Of a stretch of 36,351 bases of DNA, positions 6,861 to 14,790 are shown piece by piece. Position 1 is the stretch's first letter, and every line of letters begins with the position of its first letter. The stretch covers positions 1-36,351 of the forward strand of contig JAFZOV010000121.1 of NCBI GenBank assembly GCA_017550445.1. The letters run 5' to 3'. A model generated the notes under the pieces. It did no database searches and was not told the DNA's origin. It was given only the letters and a program-made list of their open reading frames with translations. This DNA comes from Fibrobacter sp. (GTDB lineage: Bacteria > Fibrobacterota > Fibrobacteria > Fibrobacterales > Fibrobacteraceae). The position numbers and the translations under genes were made by a program.

Positions 6861-7895
6861 ATGGCTCGTATGCGCGTATTGGTTTTAATGGGTGGTCCCT
6901 CCACCGAACATGATGTTTCCGTTGTCAGTGGCACGGGCGTTGTTCGCGCCATGAACCCGGATCGCTATAACATTCACCCGGTGCTCATCGACAAAGACGG
7001 TACCTGGCACTGGTCTTCCCGCGAACTTTCCCCCTACCAGAAGGACAATTTCTCGGTGAACTATTTCCGCGGTCTCGAAGGCACTGCCGCGAACTGCAAA
7101 AAGAATCCCGCCCTTTCTGAGCTCCCCGATGCAGACATAGCATTCCTCGCCTTGCACGGCAAATGGGGCGAAGACGGCCACATTCAGGCTTTGCTCGAAA
7201 ACTGGGGCATCCCGTACACCGGTTGCGGCCTTTTGGCTTCGGCCCTTGCCATGGACAAGGTAAAGTCCAAGGAAATTTACAAGGCTAACGGTATTCCGAC
7301 TCCGCCGTACCGCGTGATTTGGAAACACGACTTCACCGGCGACACGCTCGTGTCCGTTTCCGACGAACTCGGGTTCCCGCTGGTGATCAAGGATCCGCTG
7401 GGCGGTTCCTCTATCGGTATCGGCATCGCAAAGGACCTCGACGAAGCCGGCAAGATTGCACAGGATCTGTTCAAGGATTCCAACCGCCTGCTCTGCGAAA
7501 AGTTCATTGCCGGCGAAGAAGCCAGCTGCGGCTATATCGAAGGCGAAAAGCCGCTGCCGCCGACCGAAATGCGCATGACCACCCGCGAATACTTTGACTA
7601 TGAAGCCAAGTACAACGGCGAATGCAAGGAAATCACTCCGGCCGAATTCGACGCCGACCTTACAGCACGCATCCAGGAACTGGTGAAGAACGCCCACTAC
7701 GCCCTCGGCGGTGCAGGCTACAGCCGTACCGATGTTCGCATTACCAAGGACAAGCAGCTGTTCGCTATCGAAACGAATACGCTCCCGGGCATGACTCCCA
7801 CTTCGCTTTTGCCGCAACAGGCCGCCTGCAACGGCATCACCTACAGCCAGCTCATTGACCTGATCATCGACAAGAGCCTTTATATTAAGCGCTGA
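6861..7895 (+). CDS. ddl: D-alanine--D-alanine ligase
   Basis: Ddl joins two D-Ala using ATP to make the peptidoglycan dipeptide. The start chosen is ATG 6861 (MARMRVLVLMGG), because GAGG at 6851-6854 lies 7 nt before it; the upstream ATG at 6849 overlaps that site. The 344-aa product has the N-terminal GGPSTEHDVS signature, the ATP-grasp glycine-rich loop GGSSIGIG, and the C-terminal metal- and substrate-binding block IETNTLPGMT followed by TSLLPQQA, all diagnostic of Ddl. It is the first gene of a tight four-gene operon; tsaB starts one base after its stop. Confidence 0.97.
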   Translation: MARMRVLVLMGGPSTEHDVSVVSGTGVVRAMNPDRYNIHPVLIDKDGTWHWSSRELSPYQKDNFSVNYFRGLEGTAANCKKNPALSELPDADIAFLALHGKWGEDGHIQALLENWGIPYTGCGLLASALAMDKVKSKEIYKANGIPTPPYRVIWKHDFTGDTLVSVSDELGFPLVIKDPLGGSSIGIGIAKDLDEAGKIAQDLFKDSNRLLCEKFIAGEEASCGYIEGEKPLPPTEMRMTTREYFDYEAKYNGECKEITPAEFDADLTARIQELVKNAHYALGGAGYSRTDVRITKDKQLFAIETNTLPGMTPTSLLPQQAACNGITYSQLIDLIIDKSLYIKR

Positions 7896-7896
7896 T

Positions 7897-8532
7897 ATGA
7901 ACTTCGACTTATTTGTAGATACTTCGCGTAAGGGCATTTCCATGGCGCTCCTCGAATCGGACGCCGCGCGCCCCCGCTATACAGAAAGCGTCGACGAATC
8001 GGCCCGCGGCGAAACCGCCTCGGCCATGCTAGACGCTCTCCTCGAAAAAACAGGAGCCACCCTCGACCAAATCACGCGAGTCATGGTCACCGTTGGTCCA
8101 GGTTCTTTCAGCGGACTGCGCACGGGAGTCGCTTTTTGCGAAGGTCTATGCTTTAGCGGCAAGCGCAAGCTCTACGGAGTATCTACACTGCAAGCGCTCT
8201 CCTGCTTCGCCGCAGAACCCGATAAAGCAGCCGTTGTCATTCGCGCACGCAAGGACTACTGGTACCTGCGCCTGAACGAAAAAGAAAGCTTCATCGAAAC
8301 GGAACAGGTGGTAAAGGCCCTCAAGTCTAACGAAGTGAACTACGTGGTAGTTGATGAATGTGCCGCCTCTGACGAAACCTTGAAATCGCTATTCAGCGAA
8401 ATCGGGGCAACCACCGTTATCGACAAGGGCAAGCCCCTGAGCGACTGGGCCCGCCTATTCGAAAGAGTAGCCCCGAGCCTCATGCAAGAAGCGAACTACA
8501 TCCAGCCGTCCTATTTCGAAAAACTGCACTGA
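7897..8532 (+). CDS. tsaB: tRNA threonylcarbamoyladenosine biosynthesis protein TsaB
   Basis: TsaB is the non-catalytic partner of TsaD in forming t6A37 on ANN-decoding tRNAs. The 211-aa protein has the ASKHA-fold start (FDLFVDTSRKGISMALLE) and the hallmark VGPGSFSGLRTG near residues 66-77, followed by YGVSTLQAL. The ATG follows the ddl stop by one base, so translational coupling is likely. The next gene is a RimI-type acetyltransferase, the usual bacterial neighbour of tsaB. The C-terminal half is divergent, as is common in this family. Confidence 0.93.
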   Translation: MNFDLFVDTSRKGISMALLESDAARPRYTESVDESARGETASAMLDALLEKTGATLDQITRVMVTVGPGSFSGLRTGVAFCEGLCFSGKRKLYGVSTLQALSCFAAEPDKAAVVIRARKDYWYLRLNEKESFIETEQVVKALKSNEVNYVVVDECAASDETLKSLFSEIGATTVIDKGKPLSDWARLFERVAPSLMQEANYIQPSYFEKLH

Positions 8533-8543
8533 TAGGAAGTTCT

Positions 8544-8987
8544 ATGCCCATCCGCAAGATGAATTCCGCCGACATTCCTGCCGTATTGAGGATTCAGGGC
8601 GAACTTGCTTTTCAGGACTGGAACGAGCGGCAATACGAGCAAGAAATCAAGGCTCCCTACACCTACGCCATCGTTTACGAAAACGAATGCGGTATTTTAG
8701 GGTACGCCGTATTTCATTTGCTGGGAGCGGACTCCGAACTGCTATCCATTGCCGTGAGCGAGTCCGCACAACGTAGCGGAATCGGTTCCCAACTTTTGCA
8801 GGCGGGGCTTATCCAGTTGGACCTCGACAAAGACGACTGTTGCTTTCTAGAAGTCCGCGAGAACAATATCAAGGCTCGCCGTTTTTACGAGAACCACGGA
8901 TTTAATTTGTTCGGAATCCGCAAGAAGTATTACGCCGACGGCGAAAACGCGGCCCTGTACAGCACCCAAGGAGCAAAAATTGACTAA
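8544..8987 (+). CDS. rimI: GNAT acetyltransferase, RimI-like
   Basis: The 147-aa protein has the full GNAT layout: an N-terminal DIPAVLRIQ helix, the beta4 strand LLSIAVSESAQRSGIGSQLL containing the acetyl-CoA pyrophosphate loop QRSGIG, and the C-terminal FLEVRENNIKARRFYENHGF block characteristic of RimI. RimI acetylates the N-terminal Ala of ribosomal protein S18. Adjacency to tsaB supports this assignment over a generic GNAT. The preceding ribosome site is AGGAAG. The 3' end overlaps the next gene by 8 nt. Confidence 0.85.
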   Translation: MPIRKMNSADIPAVLRIQGELAFQDWNERQYEQEIKAPYTYAIVYENECGILGYAVFHLLGADSELLSIAVSESAQRSGIGSQLLQAGLIQLDLDKDDCCFLEVRENNIKARRFYENHGFNLFGIRKKYYADGENAALYSTQGAKID

Positions 8988-9861
8988 GCTACCCACCAAA
9001 AAGCAGATTCAAAAGAAGAAGATTATTTTGAGCGCCGTTGCGGCCGCCGCCGTGTTCCTTGTTATTGCGTTCTACCTGATTATGACGCAGAGCGGACACT
9101 GGCTTATTGACGACGACGAATTCGAACATGTAAAATGGGCCATTGTTCTTGACGGTCAATCTGCCGACATGGAACGCACAGACCTCGCCGCCGAACTGAT
9201 GGCCAGCGGAAAGGTAGACTCCGTACTGATTCTTGGACGCCGCATTCTGCACAATCGAAGCAACGCCGAATTATACCTGGAGGACTTCATGCGCCTCGGC
9301 GATTTCGACAGCAACGCTGTCTACATTGCCCGCCACGACGACCCCTCCACCATTGGCGAAGCCTACACCATTATTCCCTGGCTAAAGAAACGCAAGATTG
9401 ACACCGTATTGATCCTTACGGGAGCATCCTCCACTTACCGTGTCAAGCGAATCTTCACGAAGCTTTCTGGTGATACTCCTGTCTACCTGACCAAGGACGT
9501 GCACCATTACTTCTACAACCCCGATTCTTGGTACACCAACCGTGAATCCCGCAAGGAATGGCTGCGCGGCTGGGCAGCCCTCGCCGCCTCTTACATTGAC
9601 TTGCTCCCGGCAGGCCATCTCACCGCAGAAGATTCATTCTATTACAAGCCCATTGTCTCTGCCAAGGAATACGAGGCTGAAAAGAATCCCATTGTCGACT
9701 TACAGTCCCTATTGCCCAAAGTGCAAGAAAAGATTGTTGAAAGCTCCGTCGAATCCGCCGCCAAAGATACAACGGCAAAAGATTCTACAGTCAAAGATAC
9801 GACTCAGAAAGAGTCCAAAAAAGAATCAGCAAGCAAGGCCGATTCATCAAAAACAAAGTAA
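8980..9861 (+). CDS. DUF218 (YdcF/SanA-like) membrane-anchored protein, TTG start
   Basis: Translation most likely starts at TTG 8980, because AAGGAG lies 6 nt upstream and the next ATG would remove the membrane anchor. Residues ~13-36 form one transmembrane helix after a Lys-rich stretch. The extracytoplasmic part fits the DUF218 fold: WAIVLDGQSADM near the start, DSVLILGR, then 'DPSTIGEAY' and 'TVLILTGASSTYRVKRIF'. DUF218 proteins such as SanA and ElyC affect envelope and peptidoglycan-lipid metabolism, which would suit an operon headed by ddl, but the reaction is unknown. The last ~45 residues are a Ser/Lys/Thr low-complexity tail. The stop lies 15 bp inside the convergent GH9 gene. Confidence 0.8.
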   Translation: MTKLPTKKQIQKKKIILSAVAAAAVFLVIAFYLIMTQSGHWLIDDDEFEHVKWAIVLDGQSADMERTDLAAELMASGKVDSVLILGRRILHNRSNAELYLEDFMRLGDFDSNAVYIARHDDPSTIGEAYTIIPWLKKRKIDTVLILTGASSTYRVKRIFTKLSGDTPVYLTKDVHHYFYNPDSWYTNRESRKEWLRGWAALAASYIDLLPAGHLTAEDSFYYKPIVSAKEYEAEKNPIVDLQSLLPKVQEKIVESSVESAAKDTTAKDSTVKDTTQKESKKESASKADSSKTK

Positions 9862-11619
9862 CGCAAGCACAGCAGTCAACGGAGCATTCCAGTTAATGGC
9901 AGTTTCGTTGCTTGCAAAGGAGCAACGTTCGTCGGTGTACGAAAATCCCGACTGTTCTCCCGGATAATGCGGCGCACGGTGCATGTCCTGACGGTCGCTG
10001 TTTATGCCGCCCACCAAAAGCCCCGGAATAGGTTCTTCCACGCCATCAGAATGGCTTAGCCTATGGTGCGGGTCTTTGGGCGAGCTCCAAGCAGAACCTG
10101 TCACAAAGCTGACGTCAACCGGATTACGTCCATAAATAAAGTTCAACAATTCTCGGCACCAGAAATCCAGGGAGTTTCCGCCCAAACTAGGAGCCCACCG
10201 TTTTACAATGGCAAGCGTCAGCGCATGATTTGCAATGTCGCCATTACTGCCCCAAATAAACTTGCGCATCGGCACACCATAGGCATCGCAATTCTGCAGG
10301 TCTATGATTTCGCGGGCAGTCATGTTAAGAGTCGTGCGGGCATACAGCTGGAATTCCCTATCAAAATCCTGCAACGCAAGCGCTATCCAGCCAAGGTTCT
10401 GTGTATCGCGCCAATCCAGCCCCGACTTAGGGGGAATCACCATCATGTCGTTTAACAGCAACGGACGCAAACATTCAGCCGAAATACCGTCAACAGCTTC
10501 GCCGCGGGCGTGCAATTCGCGGTATAGCATGGCTCGCGCCCAGAAGAATTCATCTTCTGCATGTTCGTCGCCGTAACCGCCGCTGCCCTCGGTGTTGTGC
10601 GGCCAGTCTACAAAGGGGCGCGAAATCGCCCACTTGTACGCCGATACCGCGGATTGCAAGCAGCGTTCTGCGAACGCCGTATCGCTATTGCGATACACGC
10701 GCGAAGCCGCCGCCAAAGCACCCGCAAAATTCAACGTCGATGTCGTAGACTTTCCCAGAATCATGCGCTTTTGCAGCATGTCAGAATCTTTCGGCGAAAC
10801 AAAGCCGTCCCAACGTTCAGGAGTCACCTTGAAAAAAACGCCACCGTCCGTATCTTGCATGCGCAAGAAGAATTCCAGTTCAAAGCGAACTTCTTCCTTA
10901 AGGCTATACATCTTGAGCCCGTCGGGAGCCACAAAGGGGTCCTTCGCATTTATAGCCTTACTCGCGAGACTTTCACCTTCGCAACCGCCAATCATTTCGC
11001 AGGCAAGCAATAGCGTTGCCACCGAGACTCCGCCATTCACAATGTACTTGCCGTAGTCACCGGCGTCATACCAGCCACCATGGGCATTCCAGGTACCTTC
11101 GCGGTGCATGCTGGGGTGAAACCCAATACAGTCATCCAAATGGGCCGCAGGCCGTGCCCACTTCCCGGCAAATTCAGGCGGCAATTCTACACCGCTTCGC
11201 TGGTAATAAAAAGACTTGATATTCGCAAGCAGCTGACGGAAAATCCAGTCGTTCGATATTTCGAATGGTTCCGTTTCAAAAAGGAGCGTTTCCTTCTCAG
11301 CGCCACCTCTCTGCAAAATCTGAATAGAGAACACACCCGGTTCATGAACCTCGGAAAAGTCTCCGGACCAAAGCGTTTCGCCCGTATACTCACAAACACC
11401 GGAATGCTCAAAAGTTCCCTCGACAAGCGAGCCTTCCCATAAAACCGACGAATCCGCACAATCAACGCGCCTCACCACGCGAAAAATGCATTTTTTTGCA
11501 TCATCGCAAGCGGGTTCAAGCTCCTGCGGGTTCACAAAGAAAATCTTTGCCGAATCAGGAGCATAACCGACATGGTTATAGCGAACAGGAATCTTCATGT
11601 TACAAGAATAGCTTTTCAT
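9847..11619 (-). CDS. Glycoside hydrolase family 9 enzyme, no signal peptide visible
   Basis: This 590-aa protein starts directly with the CelD-type N-terminal Ig-like domain (IPVRYNHVGYAPDSAKIFFV, to about residue 110). The (alpha/alpha)6 GH9 catalytic domain follows. The base/nucleophile motif is HGGWYDAGDYGKY near 182-194, the conserved PHHR near 519, GLLVGG near 535, and the acid Glu is in SNETAINWNAPL near 575, so all catalytic residues are present. GH9 enzymes hydrolyse beta-1,4-glucans. No signal sequence precedes the Ig-like domain, and neither candidate start (11619 or 11598) has a good ribosome site. It could be cytoplasmic, acting on cellodextrins or another imported oligosaccharide. 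It lies 51 bp downstream of the FecR/barrel pair on the same strand. Confidence 0.92.
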   Translation of the reverse strand: MKSYSCNMKIPVRYNHVGYAPDSAKIFFVNPQELEPACDDAKKCIFRVVRRVDCADSSVLWEGSLVEGTFEHSGVCEYTGETLWSGDFSEVHEPGVFSIQILQRGGAEKETLLFETEPFEISNDWIFRQLLANIKSFYYQRSGVELPPEFAGKWARPAAHLDDCIGFHPSMHREGTWNAHGGWYDAGDYGKYIVNGGVSVATLLLACEMIGGCEGESLASKAINAKDPFVAPDGLKMYSLKEEVRFELEFFLRMQDTDGGVFFKVTPERWDGFVSPKDSDMLQKRMILGKSTTSTLNFAGALAAASRVYRNSDTAFAERCLQSAVSAYKWAISRPFVDWPHNTEGSGGYGDEHAEDEFFWARAMLYRELHARGEAVDGISAECLRPLLLNDMMVIPPKSGLDWRDTQNLGWIALALQDFDREFQLYARTTLNMTAREIIDLQNCDAYGVPMRKFIWGSNGDIANHALTLAIVKRWAPSLGGNSLDFWCRELLNFIYGRNPVDVSFVTGSAWSSPKDPHHRLSHSDGVEEPIPGLLVGGINSDRQDMHRAPHYPGEQSGFSYTDERCSFASNETAINWNAPLTAVLALLCF

Positions 11620-11670
11620 GTGAATTTTCGAAGTTCCTGTATTAAGAAATCTGTTTACCGTTGCAACCGA

Positions 11671-14600
11671 CTAAAAATCATAGTTCAATGCCGCAATTAT
11701 ATAAAAATCTTTGTATTGGTCGGCTTTGTTATCCGGTCGGTAATTGAATATCGAGCCAAAGGTCCAATCCGAATAAAGGGACTGGGAAAGATGTATCCTC
11801 AATCTTGCAGATGCATCTAGATCCAATTCCATTTCATCGTAGTCCGTGTCATCGATCTCGTAAGACAAGAAATTCTGGCGCAAGCCACCCGACAGCGCAA
11901 GTTCCAGGAATTCGGGGGACAGTTCGATTTCCATATTGTCCCCAAAAGTCCATTCAAATTCGCGCATTTCGTTGCGGTTGTAAATCTTGTACCTGGGCAT
12001 TACCGAGACTGTATTTTTAAATCCATCCAGCGTGGTAGTCAAAGAAATCGGGTAACGCTGTTCCAGATAATCGCTGCCGTGGAAATAATATCCTAATGCA
12101 CCATAGGTTTCGTTACTAAAATTGAAGGGCAACAGCAATTCATCTTGCTTGAATTCCGACATGTCCATAAAGGAGACCAAGGCGGCCCCTACCTTCAGCA
12201 CATTCTTGGGCAGCCTAAACGCAAAACCAAGTTCTAGGGTGTGCTTCATCAGTTTTTCTTCGAACTGGGTGGCCAAATAATCCTCGTCTGCAAGCTCATA
12301 GTACCTTGCGGCATTTATGGAGTCAATCTTAATGGAATCAGTTCCGTTGAACACCTTCAACGTAGAGCGCCCACTTCTGGGACTAAACCACGAATCATCA
12401 TAGACTCCCGAAGCAGCCGAATAATTGGCATACAAGCGCTGCGGCGTGCTACGAGTCCTATAGTTAAAGGCATACTTGAACGTCAGCCCCACCAACTCGT
12501 TCAATTCAAAATCGTTTTTCAGGTAACCGTCATGAATGTACAGCGTGCGCACCGGGTCCTGCTCGTGTTCCTTAAGCCAGTCCTCGTCAGCACCGGTAAA
12601 GAGTCCCCAGCGAGAACCCTCACCCATACCGAATATGTTGTAGTCGTCGCCTTCGCCGGCCGCATTTTCAACATTCATGGTATAACCAAAGCCCAAGTTC
12701 CAGAAATCGTAGACCTTGTGTTTCAAGTTACCGCCAATCATGCGGGTATTCTGCAGCAAGTCTTCGGAACCGGCACTGTAGTATTCACTACCCACGAACC
12801 TCAAGAAACCCTCGATAAAGGTATTAGAATTGGACCACTGGTACGACCCGGCAAAAGCCCAATGTTCGTGGCCCCAGAATTCACCGCCCGTCGGCCGGCT
12901 GTCATTCACATAAGTCTGCTTCGCAACCTTAGACGCCTTTGCCAACAAGGTCTTCAATTCGGCACGCATTTCAGAAGGTGTCTTCATGGAATTTTCGCCG
13001 AAGATCGATTCCAACTCCGCAGTGGTAAGAGAATTTACCTTGTTCACGTTGCTCATCAGCTTGTTCAGCAACGAAAAATTCGACGGGTCAAGCCCAGCAT
13101 CCGAAAACACCTGGTTAATGGCGCGGATCTTGGCAGCATTCACCGTATCGGCACCACCCACCGCAATCTGGCCGTTCAGCTTGACATCGCCCGGGTAAAA
13201 GAGCCAGTTTCCGTCAGCAAAGAAGGTTCTCGAAGATACCAGCGGATTTGCCGTATTGGTTTCGGGCAGGGCCCCATCTCTCAAGAAGGGGTCTTCCAGG
13301 TAATCCTTGCTTGCCACAAAACCCAAGGTTCCATTAAAGCGACGGTGCATATTCCAGCGAACTTTACCGCCGACCACCATTCTCTGGGCTTCCGCTTCGC
13401 CATCGTCAATGTAGTCCTGGTACACATCGTAATTGCGGTTGCCTTCCAATTTAGGGGCGTTCATTTCGCCGACGAACACAGAACCGACAAACATCGGGTC
13501 ATTAGCCGAATTCTTGAACAGGGACAAATCGTACATGCCGCCAAAGGCATTGACACCGGCCAAATAAAGTTCGCCCCCGTTCGCATAGAAATCACCCAAA
13601 ATCAACCGTTGCATATCGTCCGTATAGCTGGCCTGCAACTGGTACAGCTTAAGGTTGTCCCAAGAATCGCTAGAAGCGTCCATCGTAAATTCCATGACGG
13701 CACCCGACGGAGACCTCATAGACAAATTCGCATTCCAGTTCGTGAAGAATCCCGGAACCTGGAAATAGTTGATAAAACGTTCGCCCGGCTGCACCGTATC
13801 TTTATCAGAAACGTAGGCTTCGCCTGTCGAATTATGGCGAGTGAGCACCTTGTGGTAACCCAGCTCAACGCCCGCACTACCCGAAACGGTCCAGGCAGAA
13901 TCCATAGGTTGTTCGTTATGGCCCTTGGCATACTTGACCGCATCGGCGTAGGGGTTGACCGGTTCTTCACCCAAGGTATTCTGGTAATACCCTGAATTTC
14001 TCGAAAACATGACCTTGTTCTTTTCCAGGGCCTGGCGAATATCTTCACGGGGAATGTCATTGGACACAAGGCCGACAATGTTCCCGTCGATAATGGAGCT
14101 TCTCTGCCTAAGGTTGTTTTCGCCAAAATCAAGAATCGCCACCTCGTTTACATCCAGGTGGGCGCGCTTCAAATTCACCGAAGAACCTTCACCTGCAACC
14201 ACGGCAATCCGGTTGTTCGACAAAGAGGTCGCATCGATATCGACTACGGCACTGGCGGTAGCCCACACACCGATATTGGGACAGTCTTCTATCTGGGACC
14301 ACTGCATAGAAACAGCACCGTTGCGCACATAGACTGCAGCCCGCGACGCATTTCTGATGGTTCCGTCGCGAACTTCCAGAGTACCACTTTCTACGGCAAT
14401 GCCAAAGGTGGCGTTTTCAATATTGACACCTTGCATTTCGGAACGCTTTGCACCCGTAATGGAGATCCCGTTCCAGGATTTTTCCCCTTCGGCAGATGTC
14501 ATCACCACCGGATTGTGGTGTTCACCCATTACGGCAATGGTTCCACCGCGAACATCGATTCCTGTCCCCTCGCTAAAGAAAATCTCGGTTCCCGCTTCTA

Positions 14601-14790
14601 CAACCAAGGCCTTGCCTTCGGGCACCACCAAGGTCTCTTGCACTAAATACGGCGACTTGTCTTTTTTCAAGAAACCGCTAACTTCACCCCCAATAATGCT
14701 CTCCTGTTGGCTCCCCTTATCAACGGCAAAAGCACTCACGTGGAGTGCTGCCATAAATATTGCGGTTGATATCCAAACCCTAAGTTTCAT
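11671..14790 (-). CDS. Outer-membrane protein: N-terminal beta-helix plus C-terminal beta-barrel
   Basis: The 1039-aa product starts at ATG 14790, whose A is shared with the preceding gene's TGA (TGATG), with GAGGTG just upstream. A signal peptide (ends ...ALHVSAFA) is followed, at ~45-250, by short repeats with the 'GTIRNASRAAVYVRNGAVSM' rhythm of a right-handed parallel beta-helix. The remaining ~750 residues alternate aromatic/charged strands and end in ALNYDF, with the terminal Phe typical of BAM-inserted barrels. I infer a surface protein in which an adhesive or polysaccharide-binding helix is displayed with a large barrel. No named family is recognised. It is translationally coupled to the FecR-domain gene and may be co-transcribed with the GH9 gene. 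Confidence 0.8.
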   Translation of the reverse strand: MKLRVWISTAIFMAALHVSAFAVDKGSQQESIIGGEVSGFLKKDKSPYLVQETLVVPEGKALVVEAGTEIFFSEGTGIDVRGGTIAVMGEHHNPVVMTSAEGEKSWNGISITGAKRSEMQGVNIENATFGIAVESGTLEVRDGTIRNASRAAVYVRNGAVSMQWSQIEDCPNIGVWATASAVVDIDATSLSNNRIAVVAGEGSSVNLKRAHLDVNEVAILDFGENNLRQRSSIIDGNIVGLVSNDIPREDIRQALEKNKVMFSRNSGYYQNTLGEEPVNPYADAVKYAKGHNEQPMDSAWTVSGSAGVELGYHKVLTRHNSTGEAYVSDKDTVQPGERFINYFQVPGFFTNWNANLSMRSPSGAVMEFTMDASSDSWDNLKLYQLQASYTDDMQRLILGDFYANGGELYLAGVNAFGGMYDLSLFKNSANDPMFVGSVFVGEMNAPKLEGNRNYDVYQDYIDDGEAEAQRMVVGGKVRWNMHRRFNGTLGFVASKDYLEDPFLRDGALPETNTANPLVSSRTFFADGNWLFYPGDVKLNGQIAVGGADTVNAAKIRAINQVFSDAGLDPSNFSLLNKLMSNVNKVNSLTTAELESIFGENSMKTPSEMRAELKTLLAKASKVAKQTYVNDSRPTGGEFWGHEHWAFAGSYQWSNSNTFIEGFLRFVGSEYYSAGSEDLLQNTRMIGGNLKHKVYDFWNLGFGYTMNVENAAGEGDDYNIFGMGEGSRWGLFTGADEDWLKEHEQDPVRTLYIHDGYLKNDFELNELVGLTFKYAFNYRTRSTPQRLYANYSAASGVYDDSWFSPRSGRSTLKVFNGTDSIKIDSINAARYYELADEDYLATQFEEKLMKHTLELGFAFRLPKNVLKVGAALVSFMDMSEFKQDELLLPFNFSNETYGALGYYFHGSDYLEQRYPISLTTTLDGFKNTVSVMPRYKIYNRNEMREFEWTFGDNMEIELSPEFLELALSGGLRQNFLSYEIDDTDYDEMELDLDASARLRIHLSQSLYSDWTFGSIFNYRPDNKADQYKDFYIIAALNYDF

